The notes beneath the pieces were generated by a model. The model did not search any database, was not told where the DNA came from, and saw only the letters and a program-made list of their open reading frames with translations. This document shows, piece by piece, positions 14,147 through 21,312 of a DNA stretch of 25,510 nt. Numbering within the stretch: the first letter of the stretch is position 1; the number at the start of each line of letters is the position of its first letter. A program made the position numbers and the translations under genes. Source of the DNA: a virus; IMG/VR virus record IMGVR_UViG_3300018049_000126, positions 1-25,510 of that record, one strand, 5' to 3'.

Positions 14147-14809
14147 ATGAAATTTTCTGAACGTACTCTTACCATTTTGAAAAGCTTTGCTGGTATCAAC
14201 AAGTCTATTCAAATGAAAGAGGGCACAGTACTCAAAACTATTACGCCCGAGAAAACACTGATCGCTATTGCGAACATTCCCGACGAGATCCCGTCAGAAG
14301 CATGTATCTATGACATGTCACGGTTTTTGTCAATTTTAAGCCTCTATGATGATCCAGACGTGGAATTTCATGATAAATACTTTATTATCTCAGAAGGCAG
14401 ACGACGTACTAAGTATGTCTACGCCGACATTTCAATGATCCATACTCCGCCTGAGAAAGAGATTACGATCCCTTCCGAAGACGTTGTTGTTGATGTGAAG
14501 TGGGATGATTTACAGTCCGTACTGAAAGCGGCAGGTGTGCTTCAGTTTAGTGAGGTAGCTTTTGTAGGCGAAAGCGGCAATTGTTATCTCAAGGCAATCG
14601 ACAGCTCAAACGATAATGCTGACGACTATGATGTCGAAATCGGAGAGACTGACGATACGTTTAAGATTATCATTAAAACCGATAACCTTAAACTGCTACC
14701 TCAAGACTATCGAGTTACGCTTTGCAGCAAAGGTATCTCGGAGTTTCGAGGCAAGGATGTCACGTATTTCGTGGCAATTGATTCTAAGTCGACTTATAAC
14801 AAAGGATGA
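14147..14809 (+). CDS. 45: DNA polymerase sliding clamp gp45
   Basis: 220 aa; T4 gp45 is 228 aa. Trimeric processivity clamp for gp43 and, in T4, coactivator of late transcription. Recognised by the N-terminal MKFSERTLTILKSFAGIN, the clamp-fold stretch IYDMSRFLSILSLYDD, and KTDNLKLLPQDYRVTLCSKG near the C-terminus, all co-linear with T4 gp45. Start at 14147 chosen because AAGGAG (14130-14135) sits 11 bases upstream; an in-frame ATG at 14126 would overlap that site. Ends in an ATGA overlap with the next gene. The late promoters in this window fit a gp45-dependent late system. Confidence 0.93.
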   Translation: MKFSERTLTILKSFAGINKSIQMKEGTVLKTITPEKTLIAIANIPDEIPSEACIYDMSRFLSILSLYDDPDVEFHDKYFIISEGRRRTKYVYADISMIHTPPEKEITIPSEDVVVDVKWDDLQSVLKAAGVLQFSEVAFVGESGNCYLKAIDSSNDNADDYDVEIGETDDTFKIIIKTDNLKLLPQDYRVTLCSKGISEFRGKDVTYFVAIDSKSTYNKG

Positions 14810-15081
14810 ATACTATGAACGAACAAATGCAACAACAGCAGGAACCGGTAAGCATCGCTCTTGGCGATATCGCTACTATGGTTCAGGTCATCGACGTTGT
14901 TTCTCAACGCGGTGGTTTCCAAGGCCAAGAAATGGCAGGTGTTGGTATGCTGCGCAATAAGCTCGCAGCTTTTGTACAGCAAAATGCGCCTGAGCAACAG
15001 GACGACAGCGCTGCAGCAGCTCAAGAAGTTGATGTAGACGTTCCGCCTGAAGGTCCGCTTGCAGATAAGCTGGTTGGCTAA
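14806..15081 (+). CDS. Small Gln/Ala-rich phage protein (91 aa)
   Basis: 91 aa with a core VSIALGDIATMVQVIDVVSQ, then GGFQGQEMAGVGMLRNKLAAFV, and a disordered Gln/Ala/Asp tail ending GPLADKLVG. ATG 14806 overlaps the gp45 stop; a second ATG at 14815 is an alternative start. I recall this type in marine T4-like phages without known function. It is the last gene before a strong terminator, so it is co-expressed with the clamp. Confidence 0.75.
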   Translation: MNTMNEQMQQQQEPVSIALGDIATMVQVIDVVSQRGGFQGQEMAGVGMLRNKLAAFVQQNAPEQQDDSAAAAQEVDVDVPPEGPLADKLVG

Positions 15082-15091
15082 TCTGTTTTGG

Positions 15092-15119
15092 TGGGACCTT
15101 CGGGTCCCATCCCATTTTT
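15092..15119 (+). terminator. Rho-independent terminator with TTCG tetraloop
   Basis: Perfect 7-bp stem TGGGACC/GGTCCCA (15092-15098 with 15103-15109) closed by a TTCG tetraloop. After five bases comes a run of five T (15115-15119). It separates clamp expression from the clamp-loader genes. Confidence 0.85.
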
Positions 15120-15151
15120 ATATGATGTTTTTTTGATGAAGGTTTTATATT

Positions 15152-16105
15152 ATGTCCGTTGATGCAAAATCAAACGAAGTGTTATGGGTCGAGAAATATC
15201 GTCCTCAGGTAATTGATGACACCATCTTACCAGAAAAAATGAAACAAAGCTTTCGTAAGTTTGTTGCTGACGAAAGTGTTCCTAATCTCTTACTTACAGG
15301 TGGACCAGGTGTTGGTAAAACTACAATCGCAAAAGCTATGCTTGATGAGCTTGGCTGCGATTATGTTGTTAAAAATGGCTCACTCAATGTCAATATCGAC
15401 ACCCTTCGATACGAAATATCAACGTTTGCCTCCTCCGTTTCCCTCTCAGGTGGTCGCAAATATGTTATATTCGACGAGGCGGACTACCTCAACGCTGCAT
15501 CTGTACAGCCCGCCCTCCGCAACTTCATAGAAGAATATTCTTCGAATTGCGGGTTTATCTTTACCTGTAATTTCAAAAACCGAATCATCGCTCCTCTTCG
15601 CTCTCGACTTTCTGAAATCGACTTCAGCATCGAACAGTCTGAGCGCCCTACGCTTGCCATGCAATTCTTCAAGCGTGTCAATACAATCCTGCAACAGGAA
15701 AATATTGAGTACGACAAAAACGTAGTCGCTAAAGTAATTGAAAAGCATTTCCCAGACTTCCGTCGAGTACTGACTGAGCTTCAATCCTACGCTGCTTCTG
15801 GTAAAATTGACGAGGGTATCTTTGTCAATCTCAAGCAGGAAAGTATTGATGAGCTCTTCGCTTTACTCAAAGCAAAAGACTTCACTTCAATGCGCAAATG
15901 GGTAGCTAACAACTCCGATCAGGATATGAATGAAATGTTCCGTCGGATCTATGATGCGGCAACCGACAAGATCGAGTTCCGTAGTCTACCCGGCTTTGTT
16001 GTAACCCTCGCGGATTATCAATATAAAGCCAACTTTGTTGCTGACCTTGAAGTCAATATGGTTGCTTTCCTTACGGAAATCATGATCGAAAGTGAATTCA
16101 AATAA
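15152..16105 (+). CDS. 44: Clamp loader large subunit gp44 (AAA+ ATPase)
   Basis: 317 aa; T4 gp44 is 319 aa. Loads gp45 onto primer-template DNA with gp62. Opens with EVLWVEKYRP as in other clamp loaders. Walker A is GGPGVGKTT (50-58), Walker B is VIFDEAD (105-111), and an SRLSEIDF stretch (151-158) holds the SRC-like arginine. The leader after the terminator has GAAGG as a ribosome site. No clear promoter is visible between terminator and ATG, so some readthrough is likely. The stop overlaps the next start by one base (TAATG). Confidence 0.95.
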   Translation: MSVDAKSNEVLWVEKYRPQVIDDTILPEKMKQSFRKFVADESVPNLLLTGGPGVGKTTIAKAMLDELGCDYVVKNGSLNVNIDTLRYEISTFASSVSLSGGRKYVIFDEADYLNAASVQPALRNFIEEYSSNCGFIFTCNFKNRIIAPLRSRLSEIDFSIEQSERPTLAMQFFKRVNTILQQENIEYDKNVVAKVIEKHFPDFRRVLTELQSYAASGKIDEGIFVNLKQESIDELFALLKAKDFTSMRKWVANNSDQDMNEMFRRIYDAATDKIEFRSLPGFVVTLADYQYKANFVADLEVNMVAFLTEIMIESEFK

Positions 16106-16287
16106 TGCCAAAGATTGATGAATATCACGTAGATAAAAAGACACGCGACAATAGATATATTATCTGCCAAACGTGTGAATCATACTTTGGTATGACAGAC
16201 ATGTGTCGCGAGTGTATGTGCATTATGAAGCTTAAGACTTGGTTCAAACCTCGAGCCGGTGGTAAGTGTCCAAAGGGGAAATGGTAA
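16105..16287 (+). CDS. Small zinc-ribbon protein A (60 aa)
   Basis: 60 aa, basic. Cys-rich centre: ICQTCESYFGMTDMCREC followed by MC and a late KCPKGKW, giving CxxC, CxxC and further Cys that could hold one zinc. Translationally coupled to gp44 by TAATG and to the next gene the same way. Its place between gp44 and gp62 implies a replication or transcription role, but I do not recognise a characterised family. Confidence 0.75.
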   Translation: MPKIDEYHVDKKTRDNRYIICQTCESYFGMTDMCRECMCIMKLKTWFKPRAGGKCPKGKW

Positions 16288-16475
16288 TGTTAAAAAAGCG
16301 AGTAACCTGTTTTAATTGTGCAGACAAGATTGCCGCAAAGAAAGCTTTTACTGTAAAGCTCAACACGCTCGATGGAGCCCACGAAGTTAAAATGTGTGAG
16401 AAGTGTGCCGGCGAGTTTGATCAGATTATGATTGAGCTTGAGCAAACTATTAACGAGGTCTATAGCAATGAGTAA
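16287..16475 (+). CDS. Small zinc-ribbon protein B (62 aa)
   Basis: 62 aa with two CxxC knuckles, TCFNC (residues 7-11) and MCEKC, about 30 residues apart, and an acidic helical C-terminus FDQIMIELEQTINEVY. I chose ATG 16287, which overlaps the upstream stop by one base, over in-frame ATGs at 16266 and 16281. GGGG lies upstream as ribosome site. Its last 8 bases overlap gp62. No known family recognised. Confidence 0.72.
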   Translation: MLKKRVTCFNCADKIAAKKAFTVKLNTLDGAHEVKMCEKCAGEFDQIMIELEQTINEVYSNE

Positions 16476-16872
16476 AGAGCTAAGCCCGTTTGATTTTATG
16501 AATGCCGCTTCTTTTAGTAAAGAAGATATCATCGGCAATAGTGACAATCCTGAGTTAACAGAAAAGGAGTATGTTCCCTATATTGTTAATCGTGGATTTA
16601 CTAACTTCGATGATACTATCTTCCATGCGAATGAGATGAATATGCGAGCTCATCTCTTTCCTGCCGCTCAGTTCGACTATTATCGAGCTGCACTGCGTAA
16701 ACGTAAACGATTTTCAAAGTGGCCAAAGGCTACTAAAGACGCTGATCTCGATGCCATCCAGCAGGTCTATCAGTGTTCTAGAACGATCGCGAAGTTATAC
16801 CTTAAGGCACTATCAAAGGAAGATCTAAAGACGATCCATGATCGCCTGAACGTTGGAGGAGTCAAAAAATGA
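16468..16872 (+). CDS. 62: Clamp loader small subunit gp62
   Basis: 134 aa, shorter than T4 gp62 (187 aa). The conserved block AQFDYYRAALRKRKRFSKWPK aligns in character with the HFNYLMAAVPRGKRYGKW segment of T4 gp62, and a helical C-terminus follows. Position after gp44 and before regA matches T4. Start at ATG 16468 (MSKELSPFDF) after ACGAGG; an upstream in-frame ATG at 16432 lies inside the preceding gene. In T4, gp62 forms a 1:4 complex with gp44. Confidence 0.85.
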   Translation: MSKELSPFDFMNAASFSKEDIIGNSDNPELTEKEYVPYIVNRGFTNFDDTIFHANEMNMRAHLFPAAQFDYYRAALRKRKRFSKWPKATKDADLDAIQQVYQCSRTIAKLYLKALSKEDLKTIHDRLNVGGVKK

Positions 16873-16878
16873 TAAATA
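16872..16878 (+). promoter_or_regulatory. Probable late promoter core before regA
   Basis: ATAAATA at 16872-16878, preceded by G, so 7 of 8 to the T4 late box TATAAATA. Overlaps the gp62 stop. Predicted start about 16884, about 55 bases before regA. Confidence 0.5.
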
Positions 16879-16895
16879 GACAAGATGGTTTACCA

Positions 16896-16924
16896 TTGAC
16901 GACACTACTAACAATTATTATAAA
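16896..16924 (+). promoter_or_regulatory. Sigma70-like promoter before regA
   Basis: TTGACG at 16896-16901, 17-bp spacer, TATAAA at 16919-16924, then GG. One mismatch in each hexamer, same spacer as the other early promoters. It lies about 15 bases before the regA ATG, so the leader would be very short. Confidence 0.55.
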
Positions 16925-16938
16925 GGTGATTTTTAATC

Positions 16939-17343
16939 ATGGACAACGAGGATATTTTTAGAGGCGTGGGTGTAGAAGTTAGACTACCGACTGAAGATAG
17001 TTTCCTTAAAATCAAAGAGACTCTCACTCGCATAGGGATCTCTTCTCGAAAAGAAAAGAAGCTGTATCAATCCTGTCATATCTTACACAAGAAGGGTAGA
17101 TATTCTATCCTCCACTTCAAAGAGCTGTTTATCTTAGATGGTAAACACAACACATTTACTGAAGAAGATCAAGCAAGACGTAACACTATCGTTAATCTAC
17201 TCGAAGAGTGGGAGCTGCTTGAAATCGTAGACAAAGAAAAAACGAAAGAGCCCGTTGCTGGACTCAATCAAATTAAGATTATTTCTTATAAAGACAAAGG
17301 TGACTGGGAGCTGGCTGTAAAGTACAATATTGGCAAAAAGTGA
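16939..17343 (+). CDS. regA: RegA-like translational repressor
   Basis: 134 aa; T4 RegA is 122 aa. RNA-binding protein that represses early mRNAs by covering their start regions. Nearly identical order to T4: DSFLKIKETLTRIGI, KKLYQSCHILHKKGRYSILHFKE (the best match), TEEDQARRNTIVNLLEEW, and a C-terminus KYNIGKK. Its N-terminus is about 10 residues longer than T4. The gp45-gp44-gp62-regA order is the same as in T4. Two promoter-like signals stand directly upstream. Confidence 0.93.
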   Translation: MDNEDIFRGVGVEVRLPTEDSFLKIKETLTRIGISSRKEKKLYQSCHILHKKGRYSILHFKELFILDGKHNTFTEEDQARRNTIVNLLEEWELLEIVDKEKTKEPVAGLNQIKIISYKDKGDWELAVKYNIGKK

Positions 17344-17350
17344 GTTTATT

Positions 17351-17860
17351 ATGAAAGTCTATAAGGCGTTTGATGAGGCCGATATTCCGGTCTTTGCTAC
17401 AGAAGGTTCGGCATGCTTTGATATTAAAGCAAATATCAAAAATGGTCAATACGTAACAACATACAATAATTGGAATAAAGAACAGGGCATTCTGGTAAAA
17501 GGAGTCGGTAATAAGCGAGATGCTTTCCAGCTTCCGCCAGGTATCCGCTGTCTTGTTCCTACTGGTTTAATCTTCGATATTCCAGAAGGCCACGTGCTCA
17601 AAATGTTTATTCGATCGAGTGTGGCTTTAAAGAAAGGTTTAGTACTTTCAAACGGGACGGGTATTATTGACTCCGATTATGTGGAGCCTTCGTATATTAT
17701 AGTTACTAATGTAACTGACTGTTTGGTCACAATTGAGAACGGAGAGAGACTTGCTCAGTGTATTCTTGAGCCTACGATCTCTTATGACTTAGTTGAGACT
17801 AAAGAAAGGCCAGCGCAAAAAACTGACCGCGATGGTGGTTTTGGTAGCACTGGCGTATAA
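17351..17860 (+). CDS. dut: dUTP diphosphatase (trimeric dUTPase)
   Basis: 169 aa. All five trimeric dUTPase motifs: GSACFDIKA (19-27), IRSSVALKKG, GTGIIDSDYVEP, GERLAQCILE and a C-terminal RDGGFGSTG. It removes dUTP and makes dUMP, keeping uracil out of phage DNA. Start set at ATG 17351; an in-frame TTG at 17330 lies inside regA. Its TAA forms part of the late promoter TATAAATA at 17856. Confidence 0.92.
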   Translation: MKVYKAFDEADIPVFATEGSACFDIKANIKNGQYVTTYNNWNKEQGILVKGVGNKRDAFQLPPGIRCLVPTGLIFDIPEGHVLKMFIRSSVALKKGLVLSNGTGIIDSDYVEPSYIIVTNVTDCLVTIENGERLAQCILEPTISYDLVETKERPAQKTDRDGGFGSTGV

Positions 17861-17863
17861 ATA
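17856..17863 (+). promoter_or_regulatory. Exact T4-type late promoter for hsp20
   Basis: TATAAATA at 17856-17863, identical to the T4 gp55-dependent late -10 box. By T4 spacing the RNA begins near G17869. No other -35-like element is expected for this class. Confidence 0.85.
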
Positions 17864-17867
17864 AATG

Positions 17868-17892
17868 TGTAGGATGCCGATAGGGTCCTACA
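17868..17892 (+). other. 5'-end RNA hairpin of the late hsp20 transcript
   Basis: TGTAGGA (17868-17874) pairs perfectly with TCCTACA (17886-17892). Inside it, CC and GG can pair around a GATA loop. The outer bases ATG and CAT extend the stem past a bulged A. The predicted late RNA starts at about 17869, so the stem would cap the 5' end. No T run follows, so a terminator is unlikely. Confidence 0.6.
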
Positions 17893-17930
17893 ACATTACA
17901 ATTTAAATTCTTGCTTAAAAGGAGAAAGCT

Positions 17931-18389
17931 ATGACTGGTTTAAACATTAACCACCTCACCCCGTTTACTGTAGGTTTTGATCGAATGCTCGATCGATTCG
18001 AAGTACTTACAGATCAAATGAATCGAACCGGAGGATCCGGTTTCCCTCCCTACAACATCCGTAGAGACGCTGACGAGTTCTATATCGATATAGCGCTTGC
18101 TGGTCTTGACCAAGACGATGTTGAAATCGTAGTAGAAAATGGAACACTAACAATTCGTTCTACATGGGACGAACAAGGTGATTACTTCAACGCTGGAGGG
18201 GAAATTCTTCACCGCGGAATCTCATTCCGTAAATTCACTCGCAAATTCGATATTGCGGATGACATTGAAGTGAAAGGTGCCGAATTCGTTAACGGTCTTC
18301 TTACAGTTCATCTCGAAAGAGTAGTCCCCGAAGAGAAGAAGCCTAAGAAAATCGAAATCGGTAATACGAAAAAGCTGCTGAAAGGCTAG
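17931..18389 (+). CDS. Small heat-shock protein (Hsp20/alpha-crystallin, IbpA-like)
   Basis: 152 aa. N-terminal arm with TPFTVGFDRMLDRF as in bacterial IbpA, then an alpha-crystallin domain of about residues 40-125 (YNIRRDADEFYIDIALAGLD, VENGTLTIRS, and ISFRKFTRKFDIAD, NGLLTVHL). A C-terminal KKIEIGN supplies the I-x-I motif that binds neighbouring dimers. AAAGGAG ribosome site. It is expressed from the exact late promoter at 17856, so its products would build up during virion assembly, consistent with a holding chaperone for capsid or tail proteins. Small heat-shock genes are known in marine T4-like phages. Confidence 0.93.
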   Translation: MTGLNINHLTPFTVGFDRMLDRFEVLTDQMNRTGGSGFPPYNIRRDADEFYIDIALAGLDQDDVEIVVENGTLTIRSTWDEQGDYFNAGGEILHRGISFRKFTRKFDIADDIEVKGAEFVNGLLTVHLERVVPEEKKPKKIEIGNTKKLLKG

Positions 18390-18416
18390 CAAAACTTTTT
18401 ATAATGGAGATACATT

Positions 18417-18974
18417 ATGAATCCTAGAACAGGAAGACGAGTGCCTGACGTCACTTTTCAAACGCGCGTGCGAGACGACTCAGTCGGCGGAACCAATCCT
18501 TACCGATGGGAAGCTATTGGGTCGTCTGACCTCTTTGCTGGAAAGCGAGTGGTCGTATTCTCTTTGCCCGGTGCATTTACACCAACATGCTCAACATATC
18601 AAGTGCCAGGTTTTGAAGAAAACTATAACTTGATTCGTGAGCTTGGAGTCGATGAAGTTTATTGTGCTTCTGTTAACGACTCGTTTGTTATGAATAAGTG
18701 GGCAAAGGATCAGGGTGTTGAAAATGTAAAAATGATCCCAGATGGTACGGGTTGTTTTACACGACAAATGGGTATGCTCGTAGACAAATCAAACCTTGGC
18801 TTTGGTATGAGATCTTGGCGTTATGCTATGGTCGTAACTGATGGCGTTGTCGAAGCATTCTTCGAAGAGCCAGGTCTGAGGGATAATGCTTCTGACGATC
18901 CTTATGGAGAAACTGCTCCAGAAGCGATTGTTGAGTATTTGAAATCAGCGACAGGTTTGAGAGAAGCTAGTTAA
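18417..18974 (+). CDS. Peroxiredoxin (Prx5/AhpE-type, one-Cys-like)
   Basis: 185 aa. Peroxidatic motif PGAFTPTCS (51-59) with Thr55 and Cys58, and an Arg in the FGMRSWRYAM stretch that would complete the peroxide site. The Prx5 block YQVPGFEENY follows. Reduces hydrogen peroxide and organic peroxides; a resolving Cys is not obvious, though Cys70-Cys120 region contains others. It shares the late transcript of hsp20 (27-base gap, ATGGAG ribosome site) and ends at the convergent terminator. Phage-encoded peroxiredoxins are uncommon and fit protection during lysis-stage oxidative stress. Confidence 0.9.
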   Translation: MNPRTGRRVPDVTFQTRVRDDSVGGTNPYRWEAIGSSDLFAGKRVVVFSLPGAFTPTCSTYQVPGFEENYNLIRELGVDEVYCASVNDSFVMNKWAKDQGVENVKMIPDGTGCFTRQMGMLVDKSNLGFGMRSWRYAMVVTDGVVEAFFEEPGLRDNASDDPYGETAPEAIVEYLKSATGLREAS

Positions 18975-19017
18975 AAAACAATCCACGTGGGTGACATCCT
19001 GCCTGGCCGTTTTTTAG

Positions 19018-19040
19018 GGGGACTTTACGTCCCCTTTTTT
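19018..19040 (+). terminator. Rho-independent terminator after peroxiredoxin
   Basis: GGGGAC (19018-19023) pairs with GTCCCC (19029-19034) around TTTAC, followed by six T. It ends the + strand late transcript between convergent genes. Upstream, AAAAAAC (about 18973-18979) and GTTTTTT (19009-19015) could pair to help stop the - strand transcript, but that is less clear. Confidence 0.8.
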
Positions 19041-20865
19041 AATTGGCGAATCCTCCAGCACTATCCTCGCCGCCATTATTCATTTCAACAAGAGCACTCG
19101 AGCTGATGTTTCTATCACCTTCAATAATTGTATTATTAACAGGTGTAATGTTTTCTGTCTTATTGACTATAATAGGTGCTTGATTACCCGCAGAACTTTC
19201 GATAGCTTCGACAAGACGATCAATACTTTCGCTGGATATTTCTGATTTTAACGGCTCGCCCTGTTGTGCTCTTTGAAGCTCTGGGTTTTCTGCTTCGACC
19301 CTCTCTTCTAATGAAGCTCTATCTGAAGGAGTAACTGCAACATCAGGTTCTCCTTCTCTCGCAAGCCTTGCGTTATATTCTTCGAGGGTTTGCACTCCTC
19401 GTGTTTCTGTATCAAAATCTGCAATACCCTTTTCTATTCTATCATTAAGCAGATTTTCGAAATTCTGTCTTTGCATTTCACGCCGTTCAATGATTTCTTC
19501 TAATTCTTTTTTGCGACGATCGCGCTGTTGCCTTGCAATTCTCCTTTCTCGGTTATTTCCAGTTATCGGAGTATCTTCTATACTTTCGAGTTCTTCTCTC
19601 GCTTGATCAATTTCACTATTCAGCCTCTCTCGAGTCTGCTCTGCCATTTCTTCTACAGTTTTATTGTATATAGTTTTTGTGTTTCCACGGCGACGTGTTT
19701 CGGTCCCGCCCTTTTTCAACGCATCTTGAATATCGTTGGGCAATCCTTCGATGTCGTACATAGCATCTCGAACTTCGTGATATAAAGTTTTACCTAATAC
19801 ATAGGCACCACCGAGAATTGCACCAGCAATTAAACCTTTAATTCCAAACATGCTTCCTAACGTAGCAGCTCCAGCAATCGTTGACAGGCCTTCGACACCA
19901 TCTACGGAAGTATTCATTAATTGATCTTTAGTTAAACTTTCTGAGTCTTGTTTAAATAGTTCAGAAGCTTGTGATCCATAATAAACTAAACCAGATCCTA
20001 CTGCTGCAATAATTGCATTTCTTCCAGTAAGTAATGATCTAAAGCCAGAGGCTCGACCGCGGCCTCTACGATCTGGGTCATCGTCTGCCCCATCAACAGG
20101 TGGCCGCGCACCTCCTCCACTTCTTCGTATTGCTTCGAGCGTTGCAGCGGTGATTACCCCATCCTTTATCATTTCTGTTACTGGGCCAGCAGCTAATACT
20201 GCAGCACCTATTCCAAGCGCGCCCACTGCAGCTTGACCGGCTTTTTCTGCCAGCCTTTCTAAATTTTCAGGCGTTAAGGCTTGTTCCATCTGAGATAAGA
20301 TGAGTGGTGTTTTTTCTGCGAGTATATTTAATGCATTGGAGATTTTATCCCATGATGTAGTCGCAATCGACTTAACCATTTTGTTTAAACCGCCTTCGGT
20401 TTTTTCATCAAGGAATCCATAGCCTACTGATAGTGCCGCAATTGTTCCGGCGCCTATCGCTAAATTTTTCATTGTACCCATGCCCATTAATTGTTTAAAC
20501 AATCCTGGGCCAGAAGCCTTATCTTTTTCGCTCCTCAATTCATTTTTAAGCTTTTCTGTTTCAACTTTTTCTCGAAGAGCCTTTAATTCTGCAGATTCTT
20601 GGTCTGCTTCAAGGTCAGCAAAGGCTCGATCCCTTGCTGCTTGTTCTGCTTGTCTTTCTGCGATGTCTGCCTGCGCGCCGATACCTGCACGAACAGCATC
20701 TGTTTGAGAAGCAATATTAGTTGAAATCGTATTGAAAATACCTTCGAACTTAGCCAGCTCAACTTTTACAGAGCGAATTGAATTGTTGCCAGAATTGCGC
20801 AGTAACTCGCCTTCTCGTTTGAGGCGATCAATAATCGCTTCTGTTTCAGCCGACAGTTCAGCCAT
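19039..20865 (-). CDS. 29: Tail tape-measure / baseplate hub protein (gp29-like)
   Basis: 608 aa; T4 gp29 is 590 aa. Helical, charged N-terminus (Ala/Glu/Arg-rich, residues about 70-115) suggests coiled coil. Several Gly/Ala hydrophobic segments follow (about 132-150, 208-230, 280-296, 330-360), as in tape-measure proteins that sit in the tail tube and reach the host membrane. A second coiled coil spans about 410-480, and a polar C-terminal tail follows. The length would set tail length. Start overlaps the preceding small gene by 8 bases. Identified by size, composition and place directly after the tail-chaperone pair, so family-level confidence is higher than exact gp29 orthology. Confidence 0.75.
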   Translation of the reverse strand: MAELSAETEAIIDRLKREGELLRNSGNNSIRSVKVELAKFEGIFNTISTNIASQTDAVRAGIGAQADIAERQAEQAARDRAFADLEADQESAELKALREKVETEKLKNELRSEKDKASGPGLFKQLMGMGTMKNLAIGAGTIAALSVGYGFLDEKTEGGLNKMVKSIATTSWDKISNALNILAEKTPLILSQMEQALTPENLERLAEKAGQAAVGALGIGAAVLAAGPVTEMIKDGVITAATLEAIRRSGGGARPPVDGADDDPDRRGRGRASGFRSLLTGRNAIIAAVGSGLVYYGSQASELFKQDSESLTKDQLMNTSVDGVEGLSTIAGAATLGSMFGIKGLIAGAILGGAYVLGKTLYHEVRDAMYDIEGLPNDIQDALKKGGTETRRRGNTKTIYNKTVEEMAEQTRERLNSEIDQAREELESIEDTPITGNNRERRIARQQRDRRKKELEEIIERREMQRQNFENLLNDRIEKGIADFDTETRGVQTLEEYNARLAREGEPDVAVTPSDRASLEERVEAENPELQRAQQGEPLKSEISSESIDRLVEAIESSAGNQAPIIVNKTENITPVNNTIIEGDRNISSSALVEMNNGGEDSAGGFAN

Positions 20866-21136
20866 TTACTTCGTTCTCCATGAAACAGTTACTGACCTTA
20901 GGATACTCATCGCTTAAAAGAATACCTTCGGCCCACTCGAGTTCTTGAATAAGTCTATTATACCAATGAGCATCATACTCACTATTGCGAGGATTGTCTC
21001 GCTCGATCTTGAGCATTGAAATCCGCATTTTAACGTATTCTCTTCTGGCCATTGCCTTCTTCATTTTACGAGATTCTCGCTCGAGAAGACCAAGCTTACC
21101 TACTGTAGCGCATTCAAATTTCTGTTCGACCTTCAT
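20858..21136 (-). CDS. Small hypothetical protein before tape measure (92 aa)
   Basis: 92 aa, strongly charged and probably all-helical (RESRKMKKAMARREYVKMR, then ERDNPRNSEYDAHWYNRL, LEWAEGILL). No metal, membrane or signal motif. It begins in an ATGA overlap with the end of the frameshifted chaperone and overlaps the tape measure start by 8 bases, so all three are coupled. Function unknown; an accessory chaperone or hub-assembly factor (T4 gp28 position) is only a guess. Confidence 0.7.
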   Translation of the reverse strand: MKVEQKFECATVGKLGLLERESRKMKKAMARREYVKMRISMLKIERDNPRNSEYDAHWYNRLIQELEWAEGILLSDEYPKVSNCFMENEVNG

Positions 21137-21312
21137 TGGTTCTTTTCCTTTTGTTTTTCGATGTAGTTAATCAACATCTGAAAATAAACATCCCTTTCGT
21201 ATGGCATTAAGTTTTCAACATCACTTATCGAGTATTTATGGTGCTGTGCCAATGCGAACACCATTTGATAATATTCGCCCAGACTAATATGACACAGCGT
21301 CAGGAAAAAAAA
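21133..21312 (-). CDS. -1 frameshift extension of the gp26-like tail chaperone
   Basis: The gp26-like frame ends right after eight T (complement of 21305-21312). Slipping back one base on T-TTT-TTT continues in a frame open for 57 codons: FLTLCHISLGEYYQMVFALA, then HHKYSISDVENLMPYERDVY, ending KEKNQ. The frame closes at TGA 21135-21133, in exact ATGA overlap with the next gene. The fusion would be 289 aa. No good independent start or ribosome site exists. The MPYERDVYFQML motif is characteristic of tail-assembly chaperone C-termini. An undercalled T in the homopolymer would give the same fusion. Confidence 0.7.
   Translation of the reverse strand, partial: FFFLTLCHISLGEYYQMVFALAQHHKYSISDVENLMPYERDVYFQMLINYIEKQKEKNQ

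Noticed and set aside
15446-15784. 112-codon - strand open frame inside gp44
   Set aside because: Antisense shadow; no start signal, gp44 is strongly supported.
17907-17915. TTGCTTAA resembling a T4 MotA box upstream of hsp20
   Set aside because: No -10 box at the required distance; the region already has an exact late promoter.
18375-18405. TATAAT at 18400-18405 before peroxiredoxin
   Set aside because: No -35 match at 16-18 bases upstream; the gene is probably co-transcribed with hsp20.
18973-19015. AAAAAAC...GTTTTTT pairing as a second, - strand terminator
   Set aside because: The inner arms pair poorly, so it is noted only as a possible aid to termination, not listed as a feature.
21233-21239. 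ATAAATA-like core (preceded by C) on the - strand before the tape measure operon
   Set aside because: Falls within the frameshift extension coding for HHKYS; could be a weak internal late promoter, but one 7-of-8 match inside coding sequence is not enough.
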